Shown: one piece after another, positions 24,301 to 34,707 of the stretch | Position numbering within the stretch: position 1 is the first letter of the stretch | How the letters are laid out: each line of letters begins with the position of its first letter | Assembly: GCF_020080835.1 (NCBI RefSeq) | Contig: NC_058163.1 | Span: 20,053,904 to 20,117,903 of the forward strand | Origin: Cotesia glomerata | Taxonomy: Eukaryota > Arthropoda > Insecta > Hymenoptera > Braconidae | Reading direction: 5' to 3' | Length of the DNA: 64,000 nt | Notes under the pieces: generated by a model | What the model was told of the DNA's origin: nothing | The model's database searches: none | What the model saw: the letters and a program-made list of their open reading frames with translations, nothing else | Program-made: the position numbers and the translations under genes

Positions 24301-25580
24301 TGAAAATCAAAATGAACTGAACGAGCGCGTCCAAGTAAAGTCAAGTCTCTTTACTCTACCAGGAAGCGGGCAAAACGCAACACAATCGTCAGCTGTACTG
24401 TATCTGTTAGTATTCTCTATACTAGTCTCTTCTTCACTAGTATCATTGTATTCATATACTCATAATTATACACATATATTTATGTATTAAAAAAATGTAA
24501 TCTGCTCTGTTACTTATAGCTACATTTTATATTTTACATTATACATATGCCCAATACAAATATAACACGATGCTGGTTAATAAATAAACATAAAATAAAG
24601 ATTAAATCGACACTTTAAAATCATCAATACTGATTGATCTATTATTTCTTTTGACGCCTCTATTAAAACTGTCAATTTAGTTTCATTAAACAATGTGCGC
24701 ACTTCAAGATCACGTTATGTTATATATATATTATATACTTGAAATAAATTGCGCAAGCGCTTCTCGTTTTCAGTCAAAACAACACAAGTTCACATTTAAT
24801 ATTCGTTTGATACCTGGGAAATAGATAATGAACTAATTAGATTTAAAAATAGTTTTAATAGTCAATGAGATCATTATATTACTCAGCTTATTAAAGTATA
24901 TTATAAATTATAATGTAATGATTTAAAGTTTTACTTATTGAGTAATAGTACTTGTAATAAAATCTTTTATTTAAAAATATTACTTCTGAGTAATGCAGTA
25001 CTTAGTTGTAAAAAAAATCAAGCACGAGCTGTAAAAAAATTTTTAAAATTATAATTTACAAATAACACTACTCAAGTACGTCCAATGTCTCGTCGTCGGG
25101 TTATCACTTGTGACTTCCTGAAGGTCCGTTAGTTTAATAAATCCTTCACCTTTTGGACTTTAAACTGATTTGAAATGATATTTCATTTTGGGAATTTTTT
25201 CTACTAGAAATAAAATTTTTTACATGTATATTCTGCTGAAAATAAATATTTTTATTTATCAACTATTGTTATTACTAATAAACTAGTTCGTTATGGATAA
25301 ATCTATAACCTTGAGAGGTATGAAAATGATAACAAACAGTTATCTGTTAAATCCCTCTTATACATATGAGTAATGCAATCGAGGTCAGTGTGACAATTTT
25401 ACTCTGGATGTTCATTAGTAGGTCGATAGTGTTTATTTATTGTTTTTTCTCTTTCTGTAATCTTGAGTACTTGATAACTTAATTTATTCCCATTACTAAA
25501 TATTGATTGATTTATTTGCCAATTATTTACTAATAATTATTCATGTACATTATAATAAGTGTATGTTTTTCAGCTGATTT
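18309..25580. other. Long AT-rich non-coding stretch upstream of ABCG
   Basis: No coding exon recognised on either strand over about 7.3 kb. On the minus strand a splice donor (ctccag followed by gtattatc, at 21538) could end a non-coding exon of the ABCG transcript. The stretch 24290-24420 is richer in GC than its surroundings and could hold its promoter. The reading frames at 19158 and 20208 match nothing I know. The segment at 20520-22260 contains repeated degenerate phrases described in the findings. Confidence 0.4.
19111..20028. mobile_element. TIR element flanked by TTAA
   Basis: The left end ttaaggaggtcctttcgc (19111) is mirrored by gcgaaaggacttccttaa (ending 20028), a terminal inverted repeat with one mismatch. 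Both outer ends are TTAA, the duplicated target of piggyBac-type elements, so the mobile part may be 19115-20024. The interior of about 900 bases is AT-rich and has no transposase, which makes it non-autonomous. Assignment to piggyBac rests only on the TTAA. Confidence 0.5.
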
Positions 25581-25585
25581 TGTTT

Positions 25586-25690
25586 TTAAACTATCAAGCG
25601 ATTTTCTTTCTTACCGGCAACACAAGCGAGAAGAAAGACGGTGGCGCTGATGGCAGTCGGGATACAAAACAACACATAAAACCGCGCCAT
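25586..25690 (-). CDS. Possible small membrane or secreted peptide (34 residues)
   Basis: An ATG in good context (attacaATGG) at 25690 opens a 34-residue frame of the form MARFYVLFCIPTAI, then a hydrophobic SATVFLLACVAG and a charged tail. It could be a single-pass micropeptide. Alternatively GTAAGA directly after the codon for VAG is a strong splice donor in phase 1, as in many signal-peptide exons, and the rest would lie further down the minus strand. I recognise no homologue and no following exon; the frame may also be chance. It lies 285 bases upstream of the uroporphyrinogen decarboxylase start, on the opposite strand. Confidence 0.3.
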   Translation of the reverse strand: MARFYVLFCIPTAISATVFLLACVAGKKENRLIV

Positions 25691-25974
25691 TGTAATTATT
25701 TTATCCTGACCTTTTTTATCACATGAGACGAAGACACTGTGACTTGTGATATCGACATAATGAACATTTGTCATATAATTTATTGAAAAAATGATTTATC
25801 ATTCATTATAATAAGAAACACAAACATTTTTATTTAGTAGGACAGTTTTAATTAGTTCAAGTGTAAAGTTATTTTACAACAAGATATTTCAAAGTGTTAT
25901 GATAATATTATAACCTATATTTTATAAATTTCAGATTAATAATAAATAAAATATTAACAATATTAACAATAATA

Positions 25975-27704
25975 ATGATGAAACACGATTTTCCAGTTCT
26001 GAAAAATGACAGATTTTTAAAAGCTGCCCGTGGAGAAGAAGTTGACAAGATACCAGTATGGATAATGAGACAGGCTGGAAGATATTTACCTGAATTTCGG
26101 GAATTTCGAACCAAGCATGATTTTTTTTCAATTTGCCAGACACCAGAATATGCATGCGAAGTTACTTTGCAGCCGATCAGAAGATTTGATCTTGATGCTA
26201 GCATAATTTTTTCTGATATTCTTGTCATACCACAGGCAATGGGTCTGACAGTTGAAATGAGACCCGGAGTAGTAAGTCTGAACATTGTTTTATCTTTATT
26301 TTCATTTTATCTATGAGAAAAAATTCAAGTTATTTAATTTACAGGGTCCAGTACTGCCAGAACCGATCGCCACTCCAGGTGACATGTCAAGGTTAAAGAA
26401 ACCAGACGTGGAAAAAGATCTCGGGTACGTTGGAGAAGCAATCACGCTAACGAGACACAAATTGGAGGGTAAAGTCCCTCTGATTGGATTCACAGGTGCT
26501 CCAGTAAGTAATTTTGTTCTCTTAATTAAAGATATGGACAATTAGTAAGTCTATTTATAGAATTCACGCGGATATCCCAACGTGACTAAAAGGATTTTAG
26601 TCACGTTATTGATAAAAAATACATCAATATTTGATTATATCACCAAACGTGAATAATTTTTTTAATTTTATTCGTATATGTTTATGTTTTCTTAGGCGAT
26701 AAATGATGTTCTTTTTATAAATTGTAATTATCAATAATAATCGGTAATTAAAATAATTAATCGTTTGTTGTGATAGTGGACATTGATGGGTTATATGATC
26801 CAGGGAGGTGGAAGCTCTACAATGGCACAAGCTAGATCTTGGCTTTATAAATATCCTCAAGAATCTTTAGAGCTTTTACAATTGATCACTGATATCATTA
26901 TTGATTATTTAGTAATGCAAGCTAAATCTGGTGCTCAGGTAATAATTTTTAATTGTTTGCTACCACTTGTGTACTTATCAGAGTAATTTAAACTTTAAAA
27001 ATAATTTTTGTACATAAACAGGCGCTACAAGTATTTGAAAGTCATGCAGATTATTTAAATGACGAACTTTTTGATATTTATTCACTGCCTTTTCTCAAAA
27101 AAATCAGTGAACAAGTAAAACTCAAATTGGATGAATTAGAAATTCCTAGAGTTCCAATGGTAATTATTTTTTTAAGCAGTATAGAAATTTTACAATTACT
27201 ATTATTCCAAATAAATAACAGCTCTGAATAAATTTCATAGTTGAAGGCCAATTCTTAAAAATTCTGAAGAATTAAAAAAATTTTATGATAATAATTATAT
27301 AATTTTTTATTCAAACATACCTTAAGAATAATTTTTTATACAAATTATGACAAAAACAAATACTGGTTAATAATTCTAAATGATTTTATTAGATTGCATT
27401 TCCAAAAGGCGCTACTTTAAATTCTTTGGAACGTCTTGCTAAAACAGAAGCCTACGATGTGATAGGAATTGATTGGACAGTGGAGCCATCAGATGCAAGG
27501 ACACGTTTAGCAAAGGCAACTGTTCAAGGAAACATGGATCCATGCGCAATGTACGCAAGTGAAGAGCAAGTTTACGAGCGTGCAAGAAAAATAGCATCAC
27601 AGTTTAGTAAAAAGGGGTATATTGCTAATTTGGGTCATGGAATCCTTCCAGATACGCCGATTGCATCAGTGGAAGCTTTTATACGTGGTGTACATTCCTC
27701 GTAA
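25975..27704 (+). CDS. Urod: Uroporphyrinogen decarboxylase (haem synthesis)
   Basis: Exons 25975-26271, 26345-26503, 26777-26938, 27022-27159 and 27393-27704 join in phase 0 throughout to give 1068 nt, 355 residues, close to the 360-370 usual for animal enzymes. The enzyme removes four carboxyl groups from uroporphyrinogen III to give coproporphyrinogen III in the cytosol. Seen are the N-terminal signature RQAGRYLPEFR (32-42) whose arginines bind the substrate carboxylates, FSDILVIPQAMG with the catalytic aspartate at 81, GFTGAPWTLM, GGGSSTMAQA, LFESHA-type QVFESHADY, and NLGHGILPD near the C-terminus with the conserved histidine. An acceptor-like tttcag at 25929-25934 suggests a 5' untranslated exon. 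Two ATGs stand at the start; the first was used. Confidence 0.97.
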
Positions 27705-28425
27705 CTTTATTTGTTATTTCAATATTAATATTGCACGACTCTTAATTCGAAGCATTAAAGAGTGCTTTAAGATCGAAAAATTCTGTTTGCCTCTTCCTAT
27801 TTTTCGCTACTGTTTTTATTGTTACACTCTTGTTAGTCGACGGAAATTGACTAAGCTGCACATCACCGGATAGAGAATTTAATAAGAAATAATTCTGTTA
27901 CTTTTAAAGACCGATTTGAAAGATTAAAAAACCAAAAAAACATCACAATGTAAAAAAAAAAATTTTCTAGTCAAGAAATAGAAAAAATATTCGTAACCCT
28001 TAAATTAAACACGAAAACTCGAGAAAAAAGCCATTATTTGGATTACTTTTTTTTAAGATTATATATGAAAATTAATGTAGCATATATTTAATAATTTAAA
28101 AAATTTTATAACAAATTTTGGCCAAAAAAAATATTGACATTTAGAAATTTTAAAAAATAAAAAATGCAATTTTTTAAAAATGATTTTTTGGAAAAAATCT
28201 TTTTGTTAAATAAAATTAAAAAATTGTCAAGTGATAGCTAACTTTAATGTCATAGATTATTTTGGTGCCAAAATCAAACGGTCAGAAAAAAAATGTATTT
28301 TTATATTTTTTACGATCAAATGAGCATTATGAGTCGTGCACTTTTGGATTTTCCAGATTTTTTAATATTAATATTGATTGGTTTGTTACAAATTTGATAA
28401 TAAATAAATAAAAAAAGACCTGCTT
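27705..28425. other. Spacer between Urod and BORCS7 3' ends
   Basis: Contains the Urod 3' end and, from about 28130 to 28340, a copy of a degenerate AT-rich dispersed sequence: the stretch containing gtcaagtgatagctaacttt is the reverse complement of sequence at about 20538-20572. No gene seen. Confidence 0.45.
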
Positions 28426-28814
28426 TTAACGTTGCATTGCCCGAACTTGCTCCGTTACGTCTTCTAATTTAGCAGAACTCCTGTCGACTGCTGCCAGCTG
28501 ACACTCCAGGTGGGAAGTGATCAATGCTAGTTTCTCTAGATTATTTTCTGCGTTTTCTAGGCTATGCTCTTGTTGTGCAAAATTCTTCGCTGATTGCATC
28601 AAGATCTAAAAAAACAATTATTAAGTTAGAAAAATTTGATTCAACTCATTAAGTATATTTAAAATTGATTATTTACTTCAGTGCTTTTGGAGCCGCGTTG
28701 AATCTGACGTGCAAGAGAAGCAATATTATTGACATTAACTTGAACTTTATCAGCCAATCGCATTTTCGACTCAACAAAAAGACTACGCGCACTTGTGCTC
28801 GATGCAGATGCCAT
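28426..28814 (-). CDS. BORCS7: BORC complex subunit 7
   Basis: Two exons, 28814-28677 (138 nt) and 28605-28426 (180 nt), joined in phase 0, encode 105 residues; human BORCS7 has 106. BORCS7 is a small helical subunit of the BORC complex on the lysosome surface that recruits ARL8 and moves lysosomes outward along microtubules. The recognisable part is the middle: NIASLARQIQRGSKSTE, then an AKNFAQQEHSLENAENNLEK helix and LALITSHLECQ, which line up with the family pattern of KGSxSSE, AARNMxxQE and xAIITxHLQ. The protein is predicted to be almost entirely alpha-helical. It is divergent with KLHDC4, 285 bases away. Confidence 0.85.
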
Positions 28815-29099
28815 AATGGCGTTTTATACAAATCACTTATTATGTTACGGAAACAATAGTTACTTTTATTACATCAATTTGTATTTATATATTAAGCTGC
28901 CAGCTGAGACCGATAGCAACTACAGCCTTGATTACCCCCCACCTAAAATTCAAAGAAATCAACAGCAACGCCTCTACAGTTCAGTTAGTAACTTAACCAT
29001 AAGTTGGAAAATATTGAAATGTTATATTTTTTATGAGTGAGCACACGTGAACCACGTGAAAATTGTTTGTAATTTTAATAAATAATTAACACTTTAAAA
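28815..29099. promoter_or_regulatory. Divergent promoter region BORCS7 / KLHDC4
   Basis: Only 285 bases separate the two start codons, so both transcripts must start in this interval or overlap. It holds somewhat more GC than flanking introns, and a CACGTG E-box-like palindrome at 29053-29058 (cacgtgaaccacgtgaaa gives two overlapping CACGTG-related sites at 29044-29059). No TATA box is obvious. Confidence 0.5.
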
Positions 29100-30699
29100 A
29101 TGGGTAAGAAAAATAAAAGTAAGCAAAAAATAAGCGGTAGTGAAAAAACTGCGATGAAAACGGAGAAAAAAATGAATTTAAAAATGAAAAAGGAGTTAGC
29201 GGCTATTGGAGAGGTTAGTAATTTTATTTATAAAAATATTTATTTATTTTTAATGGGATTGTGTATGATTTTAATAGGATGACATTGAAAAAGTAGTCGC
29301 GCAAATTGAGAGAGAAGAAGCAGCGAGACAAAAAGTCGTGGAAGCGGTTGTCGATCAACCGTCGAGGCGAGTTAATTTCACGTTGACGGCTCACCCTTTT
29401 AAAGATGAGCTGGTGATGCTGGGAGGAGAGTTTCACGATGGACGTCAAACAACTGTTTATGGAGACATGTTTTTTTACAGCTTGAATAAAAAAACCTGGA
29501 CTGTAGTAAAGGCGCCTGGAGCTCCACCTCCAAGATGTGGACATCAAGCAGTGGCTATTTCTAGTAACAAAGGTGAACTCTGGGTATTTGGTGGAGAATT
29601 TTCAAGTCCTTCAGAGTCTCAGTTTTACCACTACAAAGATTTATGGGTTTTTAACTTCGGTGAGAAGAAATGGAAGAAAGTTGCAGTGCCGAATGGACCT
29701 ACTTCGAGAAGTGGACACCGAATGGTTTATGCGAAGAAACAGCTGTTTGTCTTTGGCGGTTTTCACGACAACACCCGTGACTTCAAGTATTACAATGATT
29801 TTTATATATTTGATTTGACAGCTTACACCTGGCAGAAAGTTGAAATTACAGGAATTGTTCCTCCTCCAAGGTCTGGGTGCATTGTTTTGCCTACTACGGA
29901 TAATAAAATTTTGATTTACGGAGGTTACAGTAAGGAAAGAGTTAAAAAGGACGTGGACAAGGGTCAAGTTCACACAGATATGTATGTCCTGAGTCCTCCT
30001 AAAGAAGAAAGCAAAGATCAGAAGTGGAAATCCGCTCATGTTAAACAGTCAGGAATTAAATTTTCTCCTCGATGCAGCTCATCAGCTGTTATGGTCTCTC
30101 CGAATGTCGCTTATTTGTTTGGAGGAGTTTACGATGATGAGGATGACGAAGACGATGAAGAACTTCACGGGACATTTTTCAATGATCTGCTGGCTTTGGA
30201 CATCGAGAAACGCCAGTGGAAAAACGTCGTAGTGGCGCCAGAGAAAGATAAAACTAAGCGAAGACGCAAAAAGGATGACATGGATGTTCAAGATGTTGAT
30301 GCTGATGACGACGAAGATGAGGAAGATACCGAACCAGAACCAGCTAAAGTAGTTATCGATGACGGAGTGTTCACAATGACTCTTGGACCCGCTCCTGTCG
30401 CTTCAACATGTTCCAGAGGATCAGAAGGACCCAAAGCTCAAACATTTACTCCTGCTCCGAGAATAAATCCTGGGCTTGTTGTCAAAAACAACGTACTCTA
30501 TTTGTACGGTGGGTTGTATGAAGACGGAGACAGACAGTACACTCTGAATGATTTCTACAGTTTAGATCTTCATAAATTGAATGAATGGCAGACTATTATT
30601 GCGAATGATGTCTCATCCCAAGTTTGGCTAGACTCAGAGAGCTCCGAGTCTGACAGTGATAGTGACGATAGTAGTGATGAAAGTATGGAAGTTGAGTAA
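29100..30699 (+). CDS. KLHDC4: Kelch domain-containing protein 4
   Basis: Exon 1 is 29100-29213 (38 lysine-rich codons) and exon 2 is 29278-30699, giving 511 residues against about 520 in vertebrates. After the basic N-terminus and a short charged helix (DDIEKVVAQIEREEAARQK) come Kelch repeats, seen as repeated GG-x-F/Y and W pairs: VMLGGEF, LWVFGGEF, LFVFGGFH, ILIYGGYS, YLFGGVYD and LYLYGGLYE, enough for a six-bladed propeller. Two acidic inserts interrupt the blades (DDEDDEDDEEL and DADDDEDEEDTEPEP), and the C-terminus is a serine-aspartate tract. The family is conserved through eukaryotes; its molecular role is poorly known. It converges on the valyl-tRNA synthetase gene with 33 bases between stop codons; its AATAAA is at 30717-30722. 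Confidence 0.95.
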
Positions 30700-30732
30700 A
30701 ATATTTTTATTTAAGTAATAAATAATTTTTTT

Positions 30733-33700
30733 TTATACAAATCTCGGAATTTTTTCGAGCTCATATTGAAGATGTTTGATCTAGAAATAAATATTAATTT
30801 TATTATTTGTATGGTTATTTTTAGATTTAATTAATTTACCTGATTTTCTATTTTTGTCCTGCTTTCTTCAGTTTTATATTTTTCTTGAGATAAACTTTTT
30901 GAAAGCTTTTCTATATTTTGTTCCAATTTTATTTTTTTATTTTCTACTTTATCTGTCATTTGTCCAGCAATTTGTTTATCCTGCAAATTTAATCCATCGT
31001 GAAACTCTAATTTTTATTAACTAAAACTCATTAATTACCTTCAATAAATAATACAATTTAAAACCAGATTCATTACTACAAATACTATTTTCTTCGACGA
31101 CATAAGTATTTTCTGGTAGAATTTTGGTGTCGCTGATTCGGGTCGTAGCAATTATAACATTGATATTATCCTCAAATAATTCTAAATTATCTTTATCCGT
31201 CACAATATGAACTAAGAAATAAATTCTTCATTAATATTACAAAATTAATTCAAATATACTAAAGCTTACCTTCTAGAATAGATGACTTGTTAACATAAGT
31301 ATAAATATTTCTAACAGCCAGAATTATTTGTAAAACCTGACTAAACCTTTCTTCTAATTTACAATCTCTATCATCTTCTTCAAAAGTCGGATATTTTAAT
31401 TTCATTATCGAAGGGGTCTGAGTGAATGCTGGAAGCTTCTTAGCGAGTCTCGAGTACAATTCTTCGCACAAGTACGGCATTACCGGTGAAATTGTTCTCA
31501 GAGAAACTTCTAAGCACCGTATCAAGCTGTATCTATGACTTCGAAAAATGTCTTCATTAGAAGTCTGCAGTCCAGGTTTGGTTGCTTCAATAAAAAAATC
31601 ACAGAATTCATAGTAAAAAAATTGTCTGAAAGCCTTAATGGCTTTATAAAAATTCCGCTCTTCAAACGATTTATTTACAGTGTCTACCATGAAAGCTAAG
31701 CGACTCAACACCCACTTATCCACCGTTGTCAGATTACCAGGCTTTTCTATAACACTATCATCAGTAACAAGCAAAACATATTTACAAGCTTGCCATATTT
31801 TGTTACAGAAATGTTTGTTCGTCTTACACTCACTGACATTAAAACTAATCTTCTCGTTTTTAATATTATGACTACTGAGAGTGAGTCTCAGCGCGTCGAT
31901 TCCACACTCATCTATTCCCTCACCAAACATTTTACTATTAACAGTCAATGTGTGTTTAAGTTCAGCCTTGCTGAGAATTCCTGCTGCAAAACTTTCTTCA
32001 GCTTTCGCATTAAGACCTTCTAAACTTATTCCATCGACAACGTACTCTGGTAAGATAACATTTCCGCGACTTTTAGACATTTTTTTACCCTGAGCGTCAC
32101 ACAAAATCCCATGAAGTAGTACTTCATTGTAAGGAAGCTTTCCCACTAACTCCGAGCACAGCATCACCATCCTCGCCACCCAGAACATCATAATATCATG
32201 TCCAGTTTCCATAAGACTCAAAGGATAATACTTGGTGTACTTGTCATCTGGCCAGCCCATCGCAGACAATGGTAACAATCCCGCAGAGAACCAAGTATCC
32301 AGCACATCATCATCTTGCTGAACTTCAATTGCTCCAAATTGTTTTTTAGCCACATATCGAGCTTCCGCGAGGCTCGAAGCTACAACCCAATTTTCATTTT
32401 GACTTCCTAGACATTTGTAAGCGGGAATCCGATGGCCCCACCACAACTGTCTCGACACACACCAGTCCTTGGTCTTACTCAAATAATCCAGCCACATTTC
32501 TTCGAACCTAGAAGGGTTTAGTTTTAATTTGTGACTAGTTACGGCCTCCATAGCCTTTTCAGCCATTTTTCGCATGCTGACAAACCACTGCTCTCTCATC
32601 ATATACTCAATTACGTCTCCAGACCTAGAACAAACAGGAATCACCATCGCATGATCCTTGATACCTCTGATTATTCCTCTGTCAGTTAATTCATCAAGGA
32701 GTTTCCTTCTAACGTCGAACCTGTGGACTCCTGAATAATTTTTCGCTCGCTCATTCATAGTACCATCTTCGTTTATTACTTCTATTATTTCCAGAGCGTT
32801 CCTACGTGCGATTTCAAGATCCTGGTGATGGTGACCCGGAGTTATTTTTACAGCGCCTGTACCAAAGTCTTGCCTAACACTAGAGTCCGCTATAATAGGA
32901 ATAAAAGTCTCGCGAAGCGGATGCCAGACTTGTTGACCGATATATCCAGAGTACCGAGGGTCTTCTGGATGTACGGCAATAGCAACGTCTCCAAACATCG
33001 ACTCAACTCTCGTTGTCGAGACAGCAATCTCATCTTCACAGTCTTTTATTTTAAAAGCAACGTCCACTATCTCTCCAAATGTCACATTTTTGCTGTAACC
33101 AGGAACTTTTAAATCAGTTTTTTTATCCACTTTTATTGACTCGACTTCTATGTCAGAAATCGTGCTTCTCAACGTAGGAGACCAGTTTACTAAATCCTTA
33201 TGTCGGTACACCAAATTACGCTGGTGCAAGGTAACAAATGCTTCATTTACTGCTTTGTTATGTTCCTATTTAATTAAAAAATTTTCAATTAGTCTAATGC
33301 CAAATTTTCTTGGAATAAAAATTACCTTACTCATTGTGAAATATTCATGCGACCAGTCCAAAGTAGCTCCCAAATTCTTCAGCTGCTTTTTAATTTTATC
33401 TCCTTTATCTCGTTTCCATTCTTCAACGCACTCCAAAAATTTTTCTCTACCCAAATCATGTCTTGTTACCTGCTTAGTGGCCAATAAATTTTTTTCTACT
33501 GCTACCTGCGTAGCTATTCCAGCATGATCTAGACCAGGAACCCAGAGTACAGAATCTCCCTTCATTCTGTGCCTAAGTTTATTAATACCAATAATTATTT
33601 ATTTATTTATTTATTTATATACTTATACGCCAATCGGCTTTGTACACATTGGTAATACAAAATTTTGAGAGAAATTTATACAAAAAATTATAATAGAAGA

Positions 33701-34463
33701 AAGACTAATATACATAAAGAAAAGTATTGCAGCATTATGAATTACAAGATTGTTTTTAATTTAGCTAAGAATATTTTATAGGAACCATCGAAAAAATTTA
33801 TGTCTGTGTGATATCTATTAATAAGAGCTGATATTCTGTTTCTTGAACTATTGATGACATAGTTTTTATTAGATTTAGTTGCATTCAGTAGTCGATTATG
33901 TCTGTAAATTCGGAGCTTCAATTAAGCCTGTGAATAATTTAAAGAAGATAGTGCAGTCGGAGATCTGTCTGCGTTTTTCAAAATCATCCAATTTATAGTA
34001 TTTTAATGCTTCGTCTGGTGTGACTAAGTGTCCATATTTTTTGGCAAACTTATAAGCCAGGATTTTGGAGTACTTTATAATATAAAAAAAATTAATTAAG
34101 AAATAAATTACCATCTCGCTAAAATATCTTCAACAGTAATTGTCAGTGCATGTCCTAGGTGCAATACTCCTGTGACATTTGGCGGTGGTAACAACATTTT
34201 TATCTGATAATTGTCGTTTTTAGGGTTGAAATAATTATTCTTCAACCATATTTCATTCCAATATTCTTCTCTACCTTTAGTTTCATAAGTATTTGGAAAA
34301 TCTAGTAAAAAAATGTGTTTTTAATAATTTTGTTTATTTGTTGATTTATTTACAAGTTGATAAAAAAATACATACCGGCAATACGTGCTTCGTTAAGTTT
34401 ATTACAATAAGTTCTGTATAAAATAAAGCAGCGTTTTAGGTCATTTAATTTATTAAAATTCAT
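30733..34463 (-). CDS. VARS2: Valine--tRNA ligase, mitochondrial
   Basis: Seven exons: 34463-34376, 34301-34112, 33572-33326, 33265-31270, 31211-31039, 30980-30840 and 30780-30733, total 2883 nt and 960 residues. The enzyme attaches valine to mitochondrial tRNA-Val. The N-terminus is basic and hydrophobic without acidic residues in the first stretch (MNFNKLNDLKRCFILYR), fitting a mitochondrial transit peptide, and the long N-terminal extension of the cytosolic enzyme is absent. Class I motifs are HLGH at 77-80 (in PPPNVTGVLHLGHAL) and KMSKS at 570-574. The GLDHAGIATQ box, the editing domain and the tRNA-binding WVARMVM/ETGHDIMMFW region are also visible. The last two exons encode the lysine-rich coiled-coil tail typical of ValRS. 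AATAAA on the minus strand at 30711-30706. Divergent with TRMT13. Confidence 0.95.
33590..34111 (-). mobile_element. 3' end of a non-LTR retrotransposon (LINE) in VARS2 intron 2
   Basis: On the minus strand the frame starting near 34095 reads YKLDDFEKRRQISDCTIFFK followed by LFTGLIEAP, the C-terminal motif of LINE ORF2 proteins (sLexRRxxxDLxFFYKLxxGxxxxP). After one frame slip it continues with FDGSYKIFLAKLKTIL and a stop near 33765. A (TAAA)n tail follows at about 33620-33592. Only the 3' part is present, as usual for 5'-truncated LINE copies, and it is inserted in the same sense as the host gene, almost filling the intron. Confidence 0.7.
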
Positions 34464-34707
34464 ACTTTCTGTCAACAATTACTTTTATTTGTAATTGTTA
34501 TCATTAATTTTAAACTTAATAATTGTGATTTTTGTGTATGTATAAACAATTTTTATAAACAAAAAATCACATGGTGGCGCTTCACAGCTGACTTTTATAG
34601 GTTATTTTTTTCCAGAGTAGCATTGAGTTGGTAAAAAAAAAAAAAAAAAATAAATAAATAAGTAAATAAATTTAAATGTTAATGCAATAATTGATTAAAA
34701 TTAAAAA
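34464..34707. promoter_or_regulatory. Divergent promoter region VARS2 / TRMT13
   Basis: 244 bases separate the two start codons. Mostly AT-rich, with a poly(A) run at 34633-34650; the least AT-rich part is 34570-34630. No TATA box or known operator recognised. Confidence 0.5.

Noticed and set aside
29641..30039. Antisense frame opposite KLHDC4
   Set aside because: A shadow of the Kelch coding sequence, with no domain of its own.
32825..33527. Plus-strand frames opposite VARS2
   Set aside because: Shadows of the synthetase coding exons; no homology and no start context.
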